A stretch of 64,000 nucleotides of DNA from Ottelia alismoides (taxonomy: Eukaryota > Streptophyta > Magnoliopsida > Alismatales > Hydrocharitaceae). Every line of letters begins with the position of its first letter. The first letter of the stretch is position 1. The position numbers and the translations under genes were made by a program. This document shows positions 36,006-47,977 of the stretch, piece after piece. The notes beneath the pieces were generated by a model. It was given only the letters and a program-made list of their open reading frames with translations, was not told where the DNA came from and did not search any database. Where the stretch lies: assembly GCA_037367405.1 (NCBI GenBank), contig JAZKJV010008264.1:806001-870000 (forward strand), read 5' to 3'.

Positions 36006-36542
36006 AAAGTATTCAATTTAACATCTGTGTTGTACATAGACTTTGCCTAGAAGTAGATACACAAAAAATCATTTTTGTGCTTGCAATGAATCATGAGTAT
36101 CTTCATTTAAAATAAATACGTATTTTATGTTTAAAGAAGTATTAATTTGCATACTTACAAAATCATGTTCAACCTTCAGAAGATCATTTTCAACATCCAC
36201 CTCTTTTGTTCTGCTAACTGGAAGGACTGTTCCTTCTGTTCATTCCATTTAGGAGAGATATAATTTATAAAAAAAATATTAAAAACTTCTTTTTACTTTA
36301 AAATTTTACTTACTTTTGAAATTTGGTTTCGGATGATGGACCTGGAGTTCTAACAATGTACCGTCACTATACTGGTCAGAATTGTCTTCTTATTCCCATA
36401 TGGTTTCATCCAAGCGCGGCTTCATCTCCTCCATCTTCATCGGTTGCCACTCTAACTCCTTAGAAGATGCTTTTGTGAGTGCAGACTCTCCCCTTAATCG
36501 TTCATCTAGAAGAGCTCCTTCTTCGTCATCGTCGCTGTTATG

Positions 36543-39500
36543 TGATGAATACCCATTCATCACTCTTTATTCTTTTATTTTAGCTACAAAACCTATGCAA
36601 AACACATGTAGATAAGTGTAAATAGCGATAATTGTCAATAAGCATGCATTGTGTAAATATGTATAATTAGCATGTTTTTGTGCATAAATAAAAGAATAAA
36701 AAATAAAAGAAAAAGAGGGAGATATTTAGAATAAATATTGAGCGACCTAATCCCAAGGGTGGGCTCAGCATGGGACTGACCACAAAAGAACCCAAGTAGA
36801 GAGAGATAGGGAAGCTCATTTGTGTACATATACCTATGTTTATAAATAAAAATATTTTCCTCTATATAAAAATAAAATTGCGTGACTTTTTATTTATATA
36901 TATTTGTAAATCTTAAACTAAAATAAAATTGGGAAAAATAAAAAAAAATGCCCTTCATCATTATATATAGACCACATGTATATAGAACCACACATCTAGT
37001 TATTTTCCCTTGTAAATAAATAATTAAAAATCAAATAAAAATATGTACATATTTCACAGTCCATAGTGTATATAAATAAAATAAAAATCACAAAAATAAA
37101 ATAAAATAAAAAGAAATAAAATAAAAACCAAAATCCACATTGTATATAAACCATGTATATATATAAATAAATTTATTTATTTTACCCTTGAAAATAAATA
37201 ATAAAATAAAATAAAATACCCCTTTATTCCAAATTTTATCTTATAAATAAATAAAATATAAAATTGGAATAATTGGTATAAAAATAAATAATTAAAAATC
37301 AAAAATAAAAAATACATATGTATATACTTGTATATAATAATAATATTTTGTAAATACATAAATTATATTTCAAAAAAATAAATAAAAATCACAAAAAAAT
37401 AATTTAAAAATAAAGAAACATTTTTCATGTTTTAACTTTTTTAAATTCAGCTATTTATTATTTTTTATTGAATTATCAAATATTGAATAAATCATGAATT
37501 CCCTTTGGTCCACGGGGGATTGTTGACCCCCGGTCTACTCTCCCCTTGGACCACATTTGCTCCGGATCTGCGCCCGTCCTCCTTTTCTCCTAATTTTAGT
37601 GCCCTGATCTGAGCTCCATTTACCCTAAACCCCATGTCCTAATCCTCCCTGATACATCCGAGATCCACGCCGATGCATCCGCTTAGGGATACGTGCTTCA
37701 CGGAACCCTGCCCGACCCGATCTTCTCGGACCTGGGCAGCTATACAGGTTGAGCTCCGCCGCATATTTCACGCCATCTTTGGCGTTGCTTCTTCCACCCA
37801 GGACCTCCACCCGATTCCCTAGAGTGACAGCTAGCGATTGGTGTGTTGCAGAGAGGAGGAGGACCCCTCCGCCACTGATCTGGCGACCTCCTTGTCGCCG
37901 TGCGCCGCCGTGAGCAGCGCCCGAGCCTCGGGTCTCCGACAACCCTCGAGGCGACGACCAGAGCTTTTTCAGCTCATTCCCGTCGATCCCACGCATCAGG
38001 TAGACTCCATTTTCCCTATCTTTCTTGAATTTTGGATTACCCCCAAATCGCTCCGCCGCCGTCGTTCATCGATTACTCCCACTCCGACCATCCATTTCAT
38101 CGACCGACTCGACCAACACCTTCGCGAGACTTCCCTTCACATTCTTCATCTATGCGTCCCCCTTTGTTCGCCTCAGAACCAAGGCCCGACCTCCCTCGCC
38201 GTTGCTTCGCTGGAGGTCTTCGCCGCGAATCACCCACGCACCCATTTCGCCCCTTACAGGGTCGAGGCACTTTGCCCTCGGACCCGCATGCTTGCTGTGC
38301 TCTTTTTCAGGTCAGAAGAGACCCATCTGAGGGTCTAAGCATCCAGGCACAGGAGCCCAGCTCCGCCTTCGTCGCCGGAGCTCCTCGGAGCTTCCCGGCG
38401 TCATCGGAGGAGCTCATCAGCTGCGGAGCATCGAGGCGGAGCCGTTCCACATCTCAGCAGCATCAACAGAGGTCCAGCGTGCCCGTGGTGCTCCGGCAAA
38501 GTTCGCCGGAGCCTTGTTCTTCCAGGATCCTCCGCCGCCGTTGGATCAGCTCTTCGCTCCAAACCTTATCCCAACCGTCTATCTGAGGAGTGCACCGACC
38601 GTCCGATTCTTCTAGGGCTTGATCCCAGCTGTTCATCCAGACGAGGGTCTGCCCTCACTTTTCAGCCTTCCGATCAGCCACGCGACAACTCCTCGTCCGT
38701 TGGATCCAAGCGTCGGTTTTCGAAGAGACGCTAGCAGCACCCTCCACCGTCCGATCTACCACGTGGCGCGCCATCGACCGTCCGCTTTTACTAAAGAGTA
38801 AATATCCTTTAGGCCCCTCTATTTATGGCATTTAGTAGTTAGTCCTGTAAATAGTCTTGCTAGTTGTTTTTATTTTGGTAAAATTGCATAGAGGACCCGG
38901 ATGTTTCTAGTATTTGCATTTTTGTCCCTGTCTGTGTGAGACACGTGCTTTGTCACGTGATTTTTGGACAAATTACATTACATGGGCTTGTAGTTTTTAG
39001 GCGTTACTGAATGAAATATATGTTTTGATAATTGCATCCGTACCCCCTGTAAATGCTTTTATTCAACATGTGCTAAATTTTGTGGGTATTTTGCAACTTA
39101 TTCCCTGGGCTCTTAGCACGTGTTGCTAATAAGCCCCTAGAAGTAAGTTTTCTTACATATAGGTCCCTCCGTGCCTTGAACACGTGCAACGCACGTGCGT
39201 TCTTGGAATTTTTGCACGAGGGACCTTAAAATTTTTGGATTTGTTACATTTAAACCCCTGGAAATATGTTTTCTTGCATTTAGGTCCCTGTGCACTGTGA
39301 GCCTTTGTTTGATTTTAATAAAATAGCAAATTAAACCCAAATCTGTGAAATTTGGACACGTGGCTCCTGCCACTGTGTAAAAATTTCCCTAATTTTTGGG
39401 TACATTTTTTAGGCTTTTTAGTATTTTTAAAAATTTAAAAACCACCCTTTTTCCTTCTGTCCAGTTTATAAAATCCTAAAAAATATTAAAACCCTTTTAA

Positions 39501-40241
39501 AAATTCCAAAAAATAGTAGTTGTTTGTTTTTGTGTATTTGAATTTCTATGCGATTTTGGCTATTTTTGGGTATTGAAAAACCTTTAGAATTAAAAAAAAC
39601 CCTTAAAAACTCATAAAAATTCTAGAAAATAGTAGAAAATTCCAAAAATAATAAACTCTTCTTCTGAATTTTCCTTGTTATTTTTAGTTTTTATAAAAAT
39701 TACTCCAGGCTGTGATAGGACCATTTTATATTTTTCACGGGCCTTTGAAGCCTGGCTGGACAGTACCTCATTATTTCCGCCTTCTCTGATTTTTAGAAAA
39801 TTACATAAAAATTATAAAAATCTCAAAAATTACCCAAAAATAGTAATTATTTTTGTTTGAATTTTTGGAGCTTTTTAGAGTGTATAAATAATTCGTTGAT
39901 TGTGCTTGTTTTTGTCCTTTCCTTATTTTCTTCATTTATTAAAAATCCAAAAAAATATAAAAATATTTAAAAACCACCAAAAATATTTGTTTTTGTTTTC
40001 TTTTATTTGTTGACTACTTCGTAGACCGCAAGGCCAACTCGTGCTCCCTGAGTCCGACCCTGGGTGCTACACCAGGCTAATCTCATAGCTAGGGCCACTA
40101 TTTTTGATCTTCTTGTTTTATCTGTTTGATTGGTGGTCTGTTTCTCTTTTTCTTGATTGACTGAGCTATTTCCGAGATCTGGGTCACAACGACCCTTGAT
40201 CTATTATATTCACTGGAGTCTTGGTGATTTTTCGGTCATCA
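36543..40241 (+). repeat. E2 5' LTR
   Basis: About 3.7 kb with ends TGATGAAT and TCATCA. The first 20 bases, TGATGAATACCCATTCATCA, form a perfect 8-bp hairpin. An AT-rich start (to about 37490) is followed by a GC-rich middle (37500-38800) and an AT-rich remainder. It matches 61119-64000 closely; the first 112 bases show about four differences. Reading frames in the GC-rich part (37838-38586) are treated as chance. Confidence 0.9.
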
Positions 40242-40244
40242 GAA

Positions 40245-40262
40245 TGGTGCCGTTGCCGGGGA
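40245..40262 (+). promoter_or_regulatory. E2 primer binding site, tRNA-Asp type
   Basis: TGGTGCCGTTGCCGGGGA lies three bases inside the LTR end. It differs at one base from the sequence complementary to plant tRNA-Asp (TGGCGCCGTTGCCGGGGA), the primer used by Athila/Tat elements. Confidence 0.85.
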
Positions 40263-41842
40263 GCACGGCTTAGTAGTCGCTTTTGATTTTTTCCGCGGTT
40301 TTATTTTTTGCATCTTTCTGTAGATATTTTTGTGTATATATATATATATCTGACTTGTTTATATCTGGTTTGATACTCTTCTTGTTTTCTTGCGAGGGTC
40401 CGAGGACTGAGGCGGCTTTCTTCGGAGTCGGAGGTGGCTCTTTTCTGTATAGAGCCGTAGGAGGACACGAGGAACTGAGCAGGAGTACGGGAGCCGCGGA
40501 ATAGCCGCAAGAGTAGTTAGATTAGTTTAGATTCATTTCCAGTCAGACTATTTGAGTTGTAATAATACAGGGACAAGACTGAGACACTTGTGACATTCCG
40601 GGGTCTGTTTCGCCGAGCACTAGTGTGCTCGGGGGACCCCACCGATTTTTCGCGGCTTTTTTGCGGTTTTCTAGAGTTTTGACCGTTTATTTACTGCTCA
40701 TTTTGATTTACGCGGATTTTAGCCCTAGCTTAGGCGTTTTCTTTGACTGTGACGTAACTAATTAAGGCCAAACCCTAATTATCTGCCTGTACCTATAGAT
40801 CGATAATTGGACTTAATTAATTAGATCACAAAGAAAAAGCCGTTTATTAGAGCTCTGGTCCACGTTCCTTGAGGAGTCACATACAGCGCGTGCAGGATCC
40901 GTTGTGGCAGACACCGAGTGGCTCCCAAGATAGGACTCCGGACCTAGGCTCGAGTACCCAGCTACTGTTCTTTACGAGTAGAAGTGCTTTTTTTAGGGCC
41001 GGTTTTTCCACGTGCATCATATAGGTAGTTTTTATTCTGTCATTTATTTTATGCGCGGATCACCCTGCATGTAGACTGCTGGAGTCAGGTACACATTTCT
41101 TACTCTGCATGCATCATTGATTCTCGTGCATCGGCTTTTTCGTCTTCTCCCCCCTTTTTGGACTTAAAATAATTAGGAGAACCGAAAATTTTGTTAGGCG
41201 TTGTTTGATATTGAAAAATACCTAAAAAAGTAAAACCATAAAATTGGGACTGCTAACTCAACTTGACCCTAAAAGACACTCACCTTAAAAATTTGTCTTG
41301 GGGAGAGCAACCCCCTCATTGTCTGGTTTGCATGTGCGAGAGAGTGACCCGCACACTAGGATAGAGCCATATCCGAGCCTCGATTAGACTACCAGCCTTT
41401 TATACGGGAAAGTCTTTTCGGCGTATTGGATTCCCATCAGGTCACGTAACCGCTCTGCTATCTTGACTTGATCATCTAATAAAAACTGACAAGATAATTG
41501 ATCGAACTCTTACGGTCTTCAGCTCGCGTTGAGTAGGTGAATCCGGGGTTTTGCTTGCTAATCATAGTTGTTACCAGATCCCATCCGCCCGACTCGCTAG
41601 ATCACGATGTGGGCAGGTTGTCCCTCAGGCAGCCTCTAGCTGCACCGCTTGACCGCACTCCCTCCCATTCATCTAGGTCGGTTCGCGAGAGCCGAGACCC
41701 GCTCTCCGAACCTGAGTTCGACTCCACCCTGTTCCCCCTCGATCACCCTTCTACCAGTCCTGAGTTATCCGTGCCAGAGGAGATACAACAGACAGATGAT
41801 TTATCGGCACCTGAGTTTGGGTCTTTTGCCTTTGCAGAGACC
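40263..41842 (+). other. E2 5' untranslated leader
   Basis: There is no conserved protein frame. It is the equivalent of the E1 leader (18345-19788), with a shared stretch around 40850-40930. A frame opening at 41537 runs into gag; the conserved start is taken as the ATG at 41843 (MASSSDD) because E1 has its ATG there too. Confidence 0.65.
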
Positions 41843-43755
41843 ATGGCCAGCAGCAGTGATGACCGCACCGGAGGCCCTCGAGGAGAGCAGACATTTATCC
41901 TGGACCAGGATGCGATCAACAGCACCCTGATCGCCTCCCTTGAGACAGTACAACAACAGTTGAGGGATCCGAGTGCCTTCATGATTGAAAATCTGAAGAG
42001 AGATGGAGTAGATGAGAGCCGGCCGCGAGGATTGCGGGCCCAGAGACGAACCGAGGATACCCGGTGATGCGGCAGCAGCCGCAGCTGCAACAGCAGCAGA
42101 GCCTCCGAGACCGATGCGGGAGTTGCACAACCCCGGATCAACTTTGATGCATCGTTGGGTTGTACTACCAGCCATCGTGGGGGACTTCAAGTTCCCCCCG
42201 AACACTCTTCAGCTTCTACTCCGGTTCCATGGGCTCACCACTGAGGAGCCCCATCTTCATCTCTAGGAGTTCGAGATGATCTGCAGCACCGTCCACGACC
42301 GTCAGGTGGATGAGGATACCATCAAGATGATTGCTTTTCCTTTCTCCCTGGTAGACAGAGCAGCCAACTGGCTGAAGCACTTAGGGAGGTTTGTGTACAC
42401 CTGGGAGCAGCTTCGCACCGAGTACTTGAACAAGTACTATCCACTTGGGCAGACGAATGCAGCGAGGGCCCTGATCAGCAACTTCTCCATGCTCCCCAAC
42501 GAGCAGTTTCACGAGGCATGGGAGAGGTTCAGAGAGCTTACAGATAGATGCCCGCACCATGACATTTCAAAGCCGAACCTTGTGCAGAGCTTCTTTTGCG
42601 GGTTGACACCAGAGCTGTAGGGCCTAGTGAACGCTTCTTGTGGCAGGTCCTACTTCGCCAAGGATCATGATCAGGTCTGGGCCATCTACGAGGAGATGAC
42701 AGAGAACTATACAGTGATGTCCCAGACCAGACTCTACACTCAGGGACGCCCCCAGCCACAGACCGTGCAGTACCAAAGGATCGCACGGGTCGATGCCGGT
42801 CCTTCTACTTTGTCAGCGGCAGCCGCACAGGCCGAGTCCACAACCGCCGACACGGGCATCATCAGCGAGAAGCTGGACTGGATGGAGATCATAGAGAAGA
42901 AGCAGTGCCAGAGCATATCACAGATGGATCGGATGGCACAGACACCGAGTGACTTGAAGACACAGCTCATGTGTCTCCAGGAGGTACAGACGGCTTCTCA
43001 GCCCCGTCTTCAGTCACAAGGAGATCCGAGTAGCAGCGACAGCTCGTCCCAGCGCTCCAGCTCCAGCCCGCCTAGATAGGTTCATATTGTACAGGCGAAG
43101 CCGTACCAGTAGTCGCAACCACACTACCAGTCGCCACCATCTCCAGACACGTAGATGGTGGTTTATCAGCCGGATCAGCCTCTGGCCGTACTCCCACTTG
43201 CCACCTATGAGTCCGAGCCGTTGATGGACATCAACGGGATTTGGTACGACAGTCCTCATCCTGGTATCTGACGAGATCATCCCGGATTCCGTTGGTCTAC
43301 CGGAGGTGCCAGTTCCCAGCAGCAGTCTTCGGGACAGGGTGGCCAGTACGGCCATCAACGAGATCACTAGCAGCAGCAGCCCCCAGTGCACCCCCAGCAG
43401 CAGCAACAGTCATCTCAGTTTGGTCCTCGTCCCTATCAGTAGGGACATTCTTGGAGGCGTGATCAGCCTCAGCAGCAGTTTCATCCACAGCAGTACCCCT
43501 CTCACACGCAGCACCAGCCACAGCAGCAGCCTCACTACCAGCGAGGCCAATCGTCAGGTTCTCATGGGCCATCCTATGAGAACCCCGCCTTAGATGACAT
43601 ATCCCGCCTCCTGACAGATCAACATGCTACTTTCAGATGGGAGATGGACGAGTTCTGCCAGGAGATGCGGGAGATTGTGAGAGGGAAAGCCGCCATACCT
43701 GCCCAGATCGAGCCTAACCCGAACAACCTCAAGAGAAGTCTGAGCAGGTAGATTT
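41843..43755 (+). pseudogene. E2 Gag protein, interrupted by stops and by C1
   Basis: It starts MASSSDDRTGGPRGEQTFIL, then shifts frame near 42060 into FKFPPNTLQLLLRFHGLTTE. The capsid core at 42267-42700 reads EFEMICSTVHDRQVD, SLVDRAANWLKHLGRF, FHEAWERFRELTDRCPHHDI and LVNASCGRSYF. TAG stops at 42264 and 42618 stand where E1 has CAG. More TAGs follow at 43077, 43110 and 43152 and in the Gln-rich C-terminal third (43370-43560), plus one TGA near 43270. The chain is cut at 43755 by the copia LTR, with its last gag residues resuming at 54416. No zinc knuckle is seen. Gag would form the particle that packages element RNA. Confidence 0.85.
43751..43755. repeat. C1 target site duplication, left
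   Basis: The sequence gattt directly precedes the copia LTR start TGTTAGC and is repeated directly after the other LTR at 54416-54420. Confidence 0.95.
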
Positions 43756-46253
43756 TGTTAGCAATGTGAGCCCCGGGTGAATCATTTCTACAATAAATGT
43801 TATTGTAATGAATAAATTATCAATGAAAATTATTGATTATTTTTCACTCCCTTTTCTGAGATTAAATGAATGAATGCACTATAGGGTCCCTATGTACAAT
43901 AAGGGTTATGTACCATGGCCAACTTAATGATCATACAGCTGTTGATTCATTGGATGAATCATAGAGGCTGATGCTTGGATGAATATCTAAGGAGTTAGAT
44001 AGAGGACTCATCAAGCATCGTCAAATGATTATTAAGTAATGATCTCCAGCCTGAGTAGGAGATGTCAATCCAATCTCATATGGATGATATCTGACTGACC
44101 TCTTGATGCAGGTCCTCTGCATAGGAATAGTGATTCGGAGGTGTCAGATTAGTTGAGTCAATGGGTTGACTTGACGAGATCGAGATAACCAAAGACCTAC
44201 GTTGAATACTGTCACAACATAGGCATGCATCCTCTGACCAGAGACAGATGTGTTGCTATATGTCTGAGTATGTACATTTGGCAGACCAATAGGTTGATGA
44301 CCTAACCAAGGTCTATAAACCGACGAACTGGTGTGCATATAAGGACATATGAGTAATACGATCTCTCAAAGGGATCATACAGGTTCACTTGTGGACCGGG
44401 AGACATGAGCTCACTCATGAGGTATTGGGAATGAACAAATTCCATGCATGGTCATCATGCTTTGGAAGCATGACATGAATTTGAAGGTAAGATATATGCT
44501 TTGTCAAAGCATACGATCTATACCAAATCCCAATGACCAAGATAGAGAAACTTAATGATCAAACCCTAAAGATGACAGTGCAAAAGTGATCTTTATATTC
44601 AGAATGATCATAAGTCTTCCAGTATGCAGGATGTACAGGTATTGGGAATACCTGAGGGTGATTTGATCATATATGATTGTATAACCATGACGCTTCCATT
44701 CCGAGGGAGTGATGAAACAGGTTTGGATTTTAGTGACTCCTCTCACTAGAGAAGTGACCTAATCTTAGTCCATGAACTGGACATTGATCTGAATGAGATT
44801 CAGATGCAATGAGAAGATTAGGTTTACGGTCTTGATTTGATCAAGCATCAGTGGGAGGTCCATGGGATCTGGATTTGAGATATGATCTCAACATCCTAGT
44901 CACTATACGTGGAACAATACAATCGTCTTGTCCTTATCTCCAAGTATCCGTGGAGAGATTGCATTATTCTTGAAGGGTTCAAGAATAATTCCATAAGATC
45001 TAAGCAATGAAGAAATCATGATTAAATGTGATTTAATCATCTTGAAGTATGTAGAAATCATCCAATACAATAAAATGTGATTTAATTATTATGGATAAGA
45101 ATAATGTGGATAGAAATATCCAATTATTCATAATATATTATAAATATGATTTATAATGTATTAGAGAGAGCCAACTATAATTATATGTGTTGATTAATTA
45201 TTATGTATATTGGATACACATTGTGTAATTAATTGACAATGTAAATTATATGTTGTTTTGGGTTGTGAATATGATTCACAATTTTTTCCATGGCAAGATT
45301 GCAATATTCTCAAATATAATTGTGAATTATTTTTGAAGAATAAAAACCCAACAAATAAATAAAGAGATATTTTCATGGAGATATGCAATCTCATGAATTA
45401 TCATGAAATTGCTCTCCCCATGGAAATAAGTGGGCGGCACACCATTCCTAATAGGAAGGTGTGGCCGTCCACATGGAAGGTGCATGGAGATGAAATCTCC
45501 ATGCGCATTCTCTCCTTATTTGTTGTTTTGATTTAGGACTAACTTATATTTGATTTTGTCAAATATATTTAAACTTAAATTTCTTGGTTTTACCAACAAC
45601 AATCTTGACGATTGGATTGACATAAATCAATCTCATCCATTGATTTTATATGTCACATGGATTGAGATCCATGGATCCCAAAACCCTATAAATAGAGAGG
45701 CATACCATGATCTCTCTTTACATGCATTATTGGAGCTGTCTCTCTTCCTCTTTCTTCATACACGACAGCCCTCTCTCCCTCTAATATTGGTGGCCGTCCC
45801 CCATACCCTAGATGAGTCGACGCCATCGCCACCGTGCCGCCGCTTTGACGTTCTTCGGTTCTCCGTCTTCTTGGTGTGTCACGCACACGAAGGAGACATT
45901 CGATCTCATGCGACGAGATCAGGAGCAACCGCTCTTGGATCAACTTCTTGGATTGCGAGGACAACGCGGTTCATCCTCGCGCTCGCAAGCAGTCTCGTCG
46001 ACGATCGAACTTGAGACAGGAGGTCTCTTCTCTTAGAGACTCGATCAACCACGCTTCAAGAGGTATTGCATTATACTTGTTGTGGTTATAGATGAAATGA
46101 TCTGAGAATGGTTCTCGGATCATGTGGTTTCATCGAATAATTTTTTTTAAATTCCGCTGCACCGAACAACTAGTGCGACTAGTCGTTCTTCGTCGTATCC
46201 GATACGACGATCATGCTTCTGTGATGCGCTTGAGGATAATTCCATATCCTTCA
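43756..46253 (+). repeat. C1 5' LTR
   Basis: It runs from TGTTAGCAATG to CCATATCCTTCA, 2498 bp. A TATA-like ctataaataga occurs near 45687, followed by a CT-rich stretch, a reasonable place for the promoter and RNA start. It matches 51909-54415. Confidence 0.95.
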
Positions 46254-46255
46254 AG

Positions 46256-46271
46256 TGGTATCTAAGCCAGG
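46256..46271 (+). promoter_or_regulatory. C1 primer binding site, tRNA-iMet type
   Basis: TGGTATCTAAGCCAGG lies two bases inside the LTR. Plant copia elements use TGGTATCAGAGCC-like sites complementary to initiator tRNA-Met; this one has small differences. Confidence 0.85.
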
Positions 46272-47977
46272 TTGATGATTCTGAATATGATTCGAAAAAC
46301 CGAGGACGACTTGGGTTCGTTAAGGTCGCGGAAGTTTTTATCGCATTTGATTTCGCAGATCTGTTTAGTAAATAATTTCGGCCATGTTTAAATTGTTTAA
46401 GAGAATTATTTACTTAAATTTTGTTTCCCATTAAATAAGGAAATCATAGGATCTGAGTTTGCGTAAATCGGATTTCGTATGCTGTAGATATGGTTGTTTT
46501 AATGAACATGTATGCACTGTTGCGGGAACAGTAGATTTTAACATGATTAAATAGCTAATTACTGTTATCACCTGCCTCGAAATGCGTGAAATCTCACTTG
46601 GCTTCTGTTCTAAATCAAGTTAGCAATCTTTGAAAATTGATTTTGTCTAATTTGGATTTAAATTGATTGAGATATGATAATTTTAGTGAGTAGGGGTCAC
46701 TACTGAAATTACAGTCCTAATCTAGAATCAAGTGATGGTCAATTAGTGAAATTAATTATTAATTTCGTGAAATAATCTTGAAAAATATTTATGAAATGTT
46801 GGAACATGATTATTTGGCTAATTGACTTGACCTCAACCGATAAATTGATTGGATGTGATCCAAATCATAATTGGAAACACAATCTTCAAACTTGATGCTT
46901 GAATAGGATTTGGGAATTTGTATAGCAAATTTCCTTATAATAAAAAATGTTTTGATTATTATTATATGGTACAATTTCGGTTGAAAAACCGATGATCATA
47001 TCAAATACAAATTGATATATCTGGCATTATGTTTTCTCGAGGTGGATATGGTGTCTAGTCGGAGAGCATTGGGGTTGCGGGTTGCAACGTATGTGGTCCG
47101 TCCCACTCTCGTCGGTACTGGCCATGACAGCGGGTAGGGACTGTATAATGCTGGAGAAAATCAAGGTGTATTTTTTAATTATTAAAATTCTAATTAACAC
47201 GTATTTTTAGATATTGCCATATACATTCTAATAAAATAATCAAGTTTGATTGATTGAATTGGATTGATAATTAATTTAATATGATTAAATTGATTATGTC
47301 CAATCGAGACACTCTATTATGAAGAGTTATTTCCCTTGGAAGAATTGATTATATGAATGTGATTCATGATAATTAATTAAATTGAATATGAGATGGAGGA
47401 TCACATAAGTGACATCCATGGTCTCCCGTTAAGGCGAATAGTTCCGTCGCCAGGGATTGCATGTGGGAGACGCCTGTCCGAAGTGACGGCTCCTGTGTGC
47501 AAGCGCATATGGATCGGGCTCTTTGCTTCTCGAAAGAGTAAGGCTGTATGCGTAGTGACCCTAATATCGGATCCTCATATTATTGGGACGATATTGGATT
47601 GTGCATAGCGAGTACTATTCCTGTTGACAGTTGGTTCAATTAACGACGAGTCAACATCGCCTTAGGGGTGGTGGGCCTGGGTGTTAAAGACCGAATTGGG
47701 AAATGCAAGTTGGACTTACAAAGCGGAATGTGTTCCCGCTTTTCTTTATTGGAGTCGCAGATTCTCATATTATTGGGATGTGGCAATGATAAAGAGGATA
47801 TCCCAATTCTTGCTAAAGATATAGCGATAAGTATATCTCTTACTTTGAAAGTGATTAAGGGAATGAACTTTCAAAGTCGACAATGCAAGAATAATTTGAT
47901 TTAAAATACCTTAATCAAATGATATAAATTTGAATATATTTTCATATTCTAATATAGTGCATTCTTAATTTCAGAAA
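46272..47977 (+). other. C1 5' untranslated leader
   Basis: About 1.7 kb without a conserved frame. A short phrase, ctcatattattggga, occurs twice (about 47572 and 47763), and ggagac-rich GC patches at 47040-47150 and 47400-47520 suggest structured RNA. Small frames at 47393-47608 and 47668-47904 are not recognised. Confidence 0.6.

Larger units (their letters stand above)
32950..36542 (-). pseudogene. Ulp1-like peptidase gene, multi-exon, 5' end cut by E2
   Basis: Reading right to left, coding segments appear in this order. An acidic segment (SDDDEEGALLDERLRGESAL) is cut at 36542 by E2. A short exon follows (about 36166-36245), then a plant-mobile-domain-like block (35328-36005) and an exon with VWMMEYYCKDLMMSRDLRPQ (about 35185-35310). 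Next come the coiled coil (34478-35035), a segment CDLVTDFIGYEKLSEQTKK (about 33927-34030) and segments at 33570-33860. The Ulp1 C48 catalytic part (32950-33450) is last. GT donors such as gtaagt and CAG acceptors are visible. C48 peptidases cut SUMO from proteins; MULE-borne relatives (Kaonashi type) are known but their role is not. The upstream part would lie beyond E2. Confidence 0.7.

Noticed and set aside
32950..36542. Ulp1-like gene as a host SUMO protease
   Set aside because: The plant-mobile-domain-like exon, coiled coil and adjacent MULE transposase point to a transposon-borne gene, and E2 cuts it.
37838..38586. Overlapping GC-rich frames in the E2 LTR, present again at 62513-63159
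   Set aside because: Both LTRs come from one template, so their agreement is not independent evidence. The frames differ in length, show no known domain, and Pro/Ser/Arg-rich frames are expected from the base composition.
41537..43755. TAG read as glutamine by a variant genetic code
   Set aside because: Many other lesions (frameshifts, TGA, TAA) are present and the capsid core itself has TAG only where decay is simplest. Plant nuclei use the standard code. Only suppression of a single conserved UAG remains worth testing.
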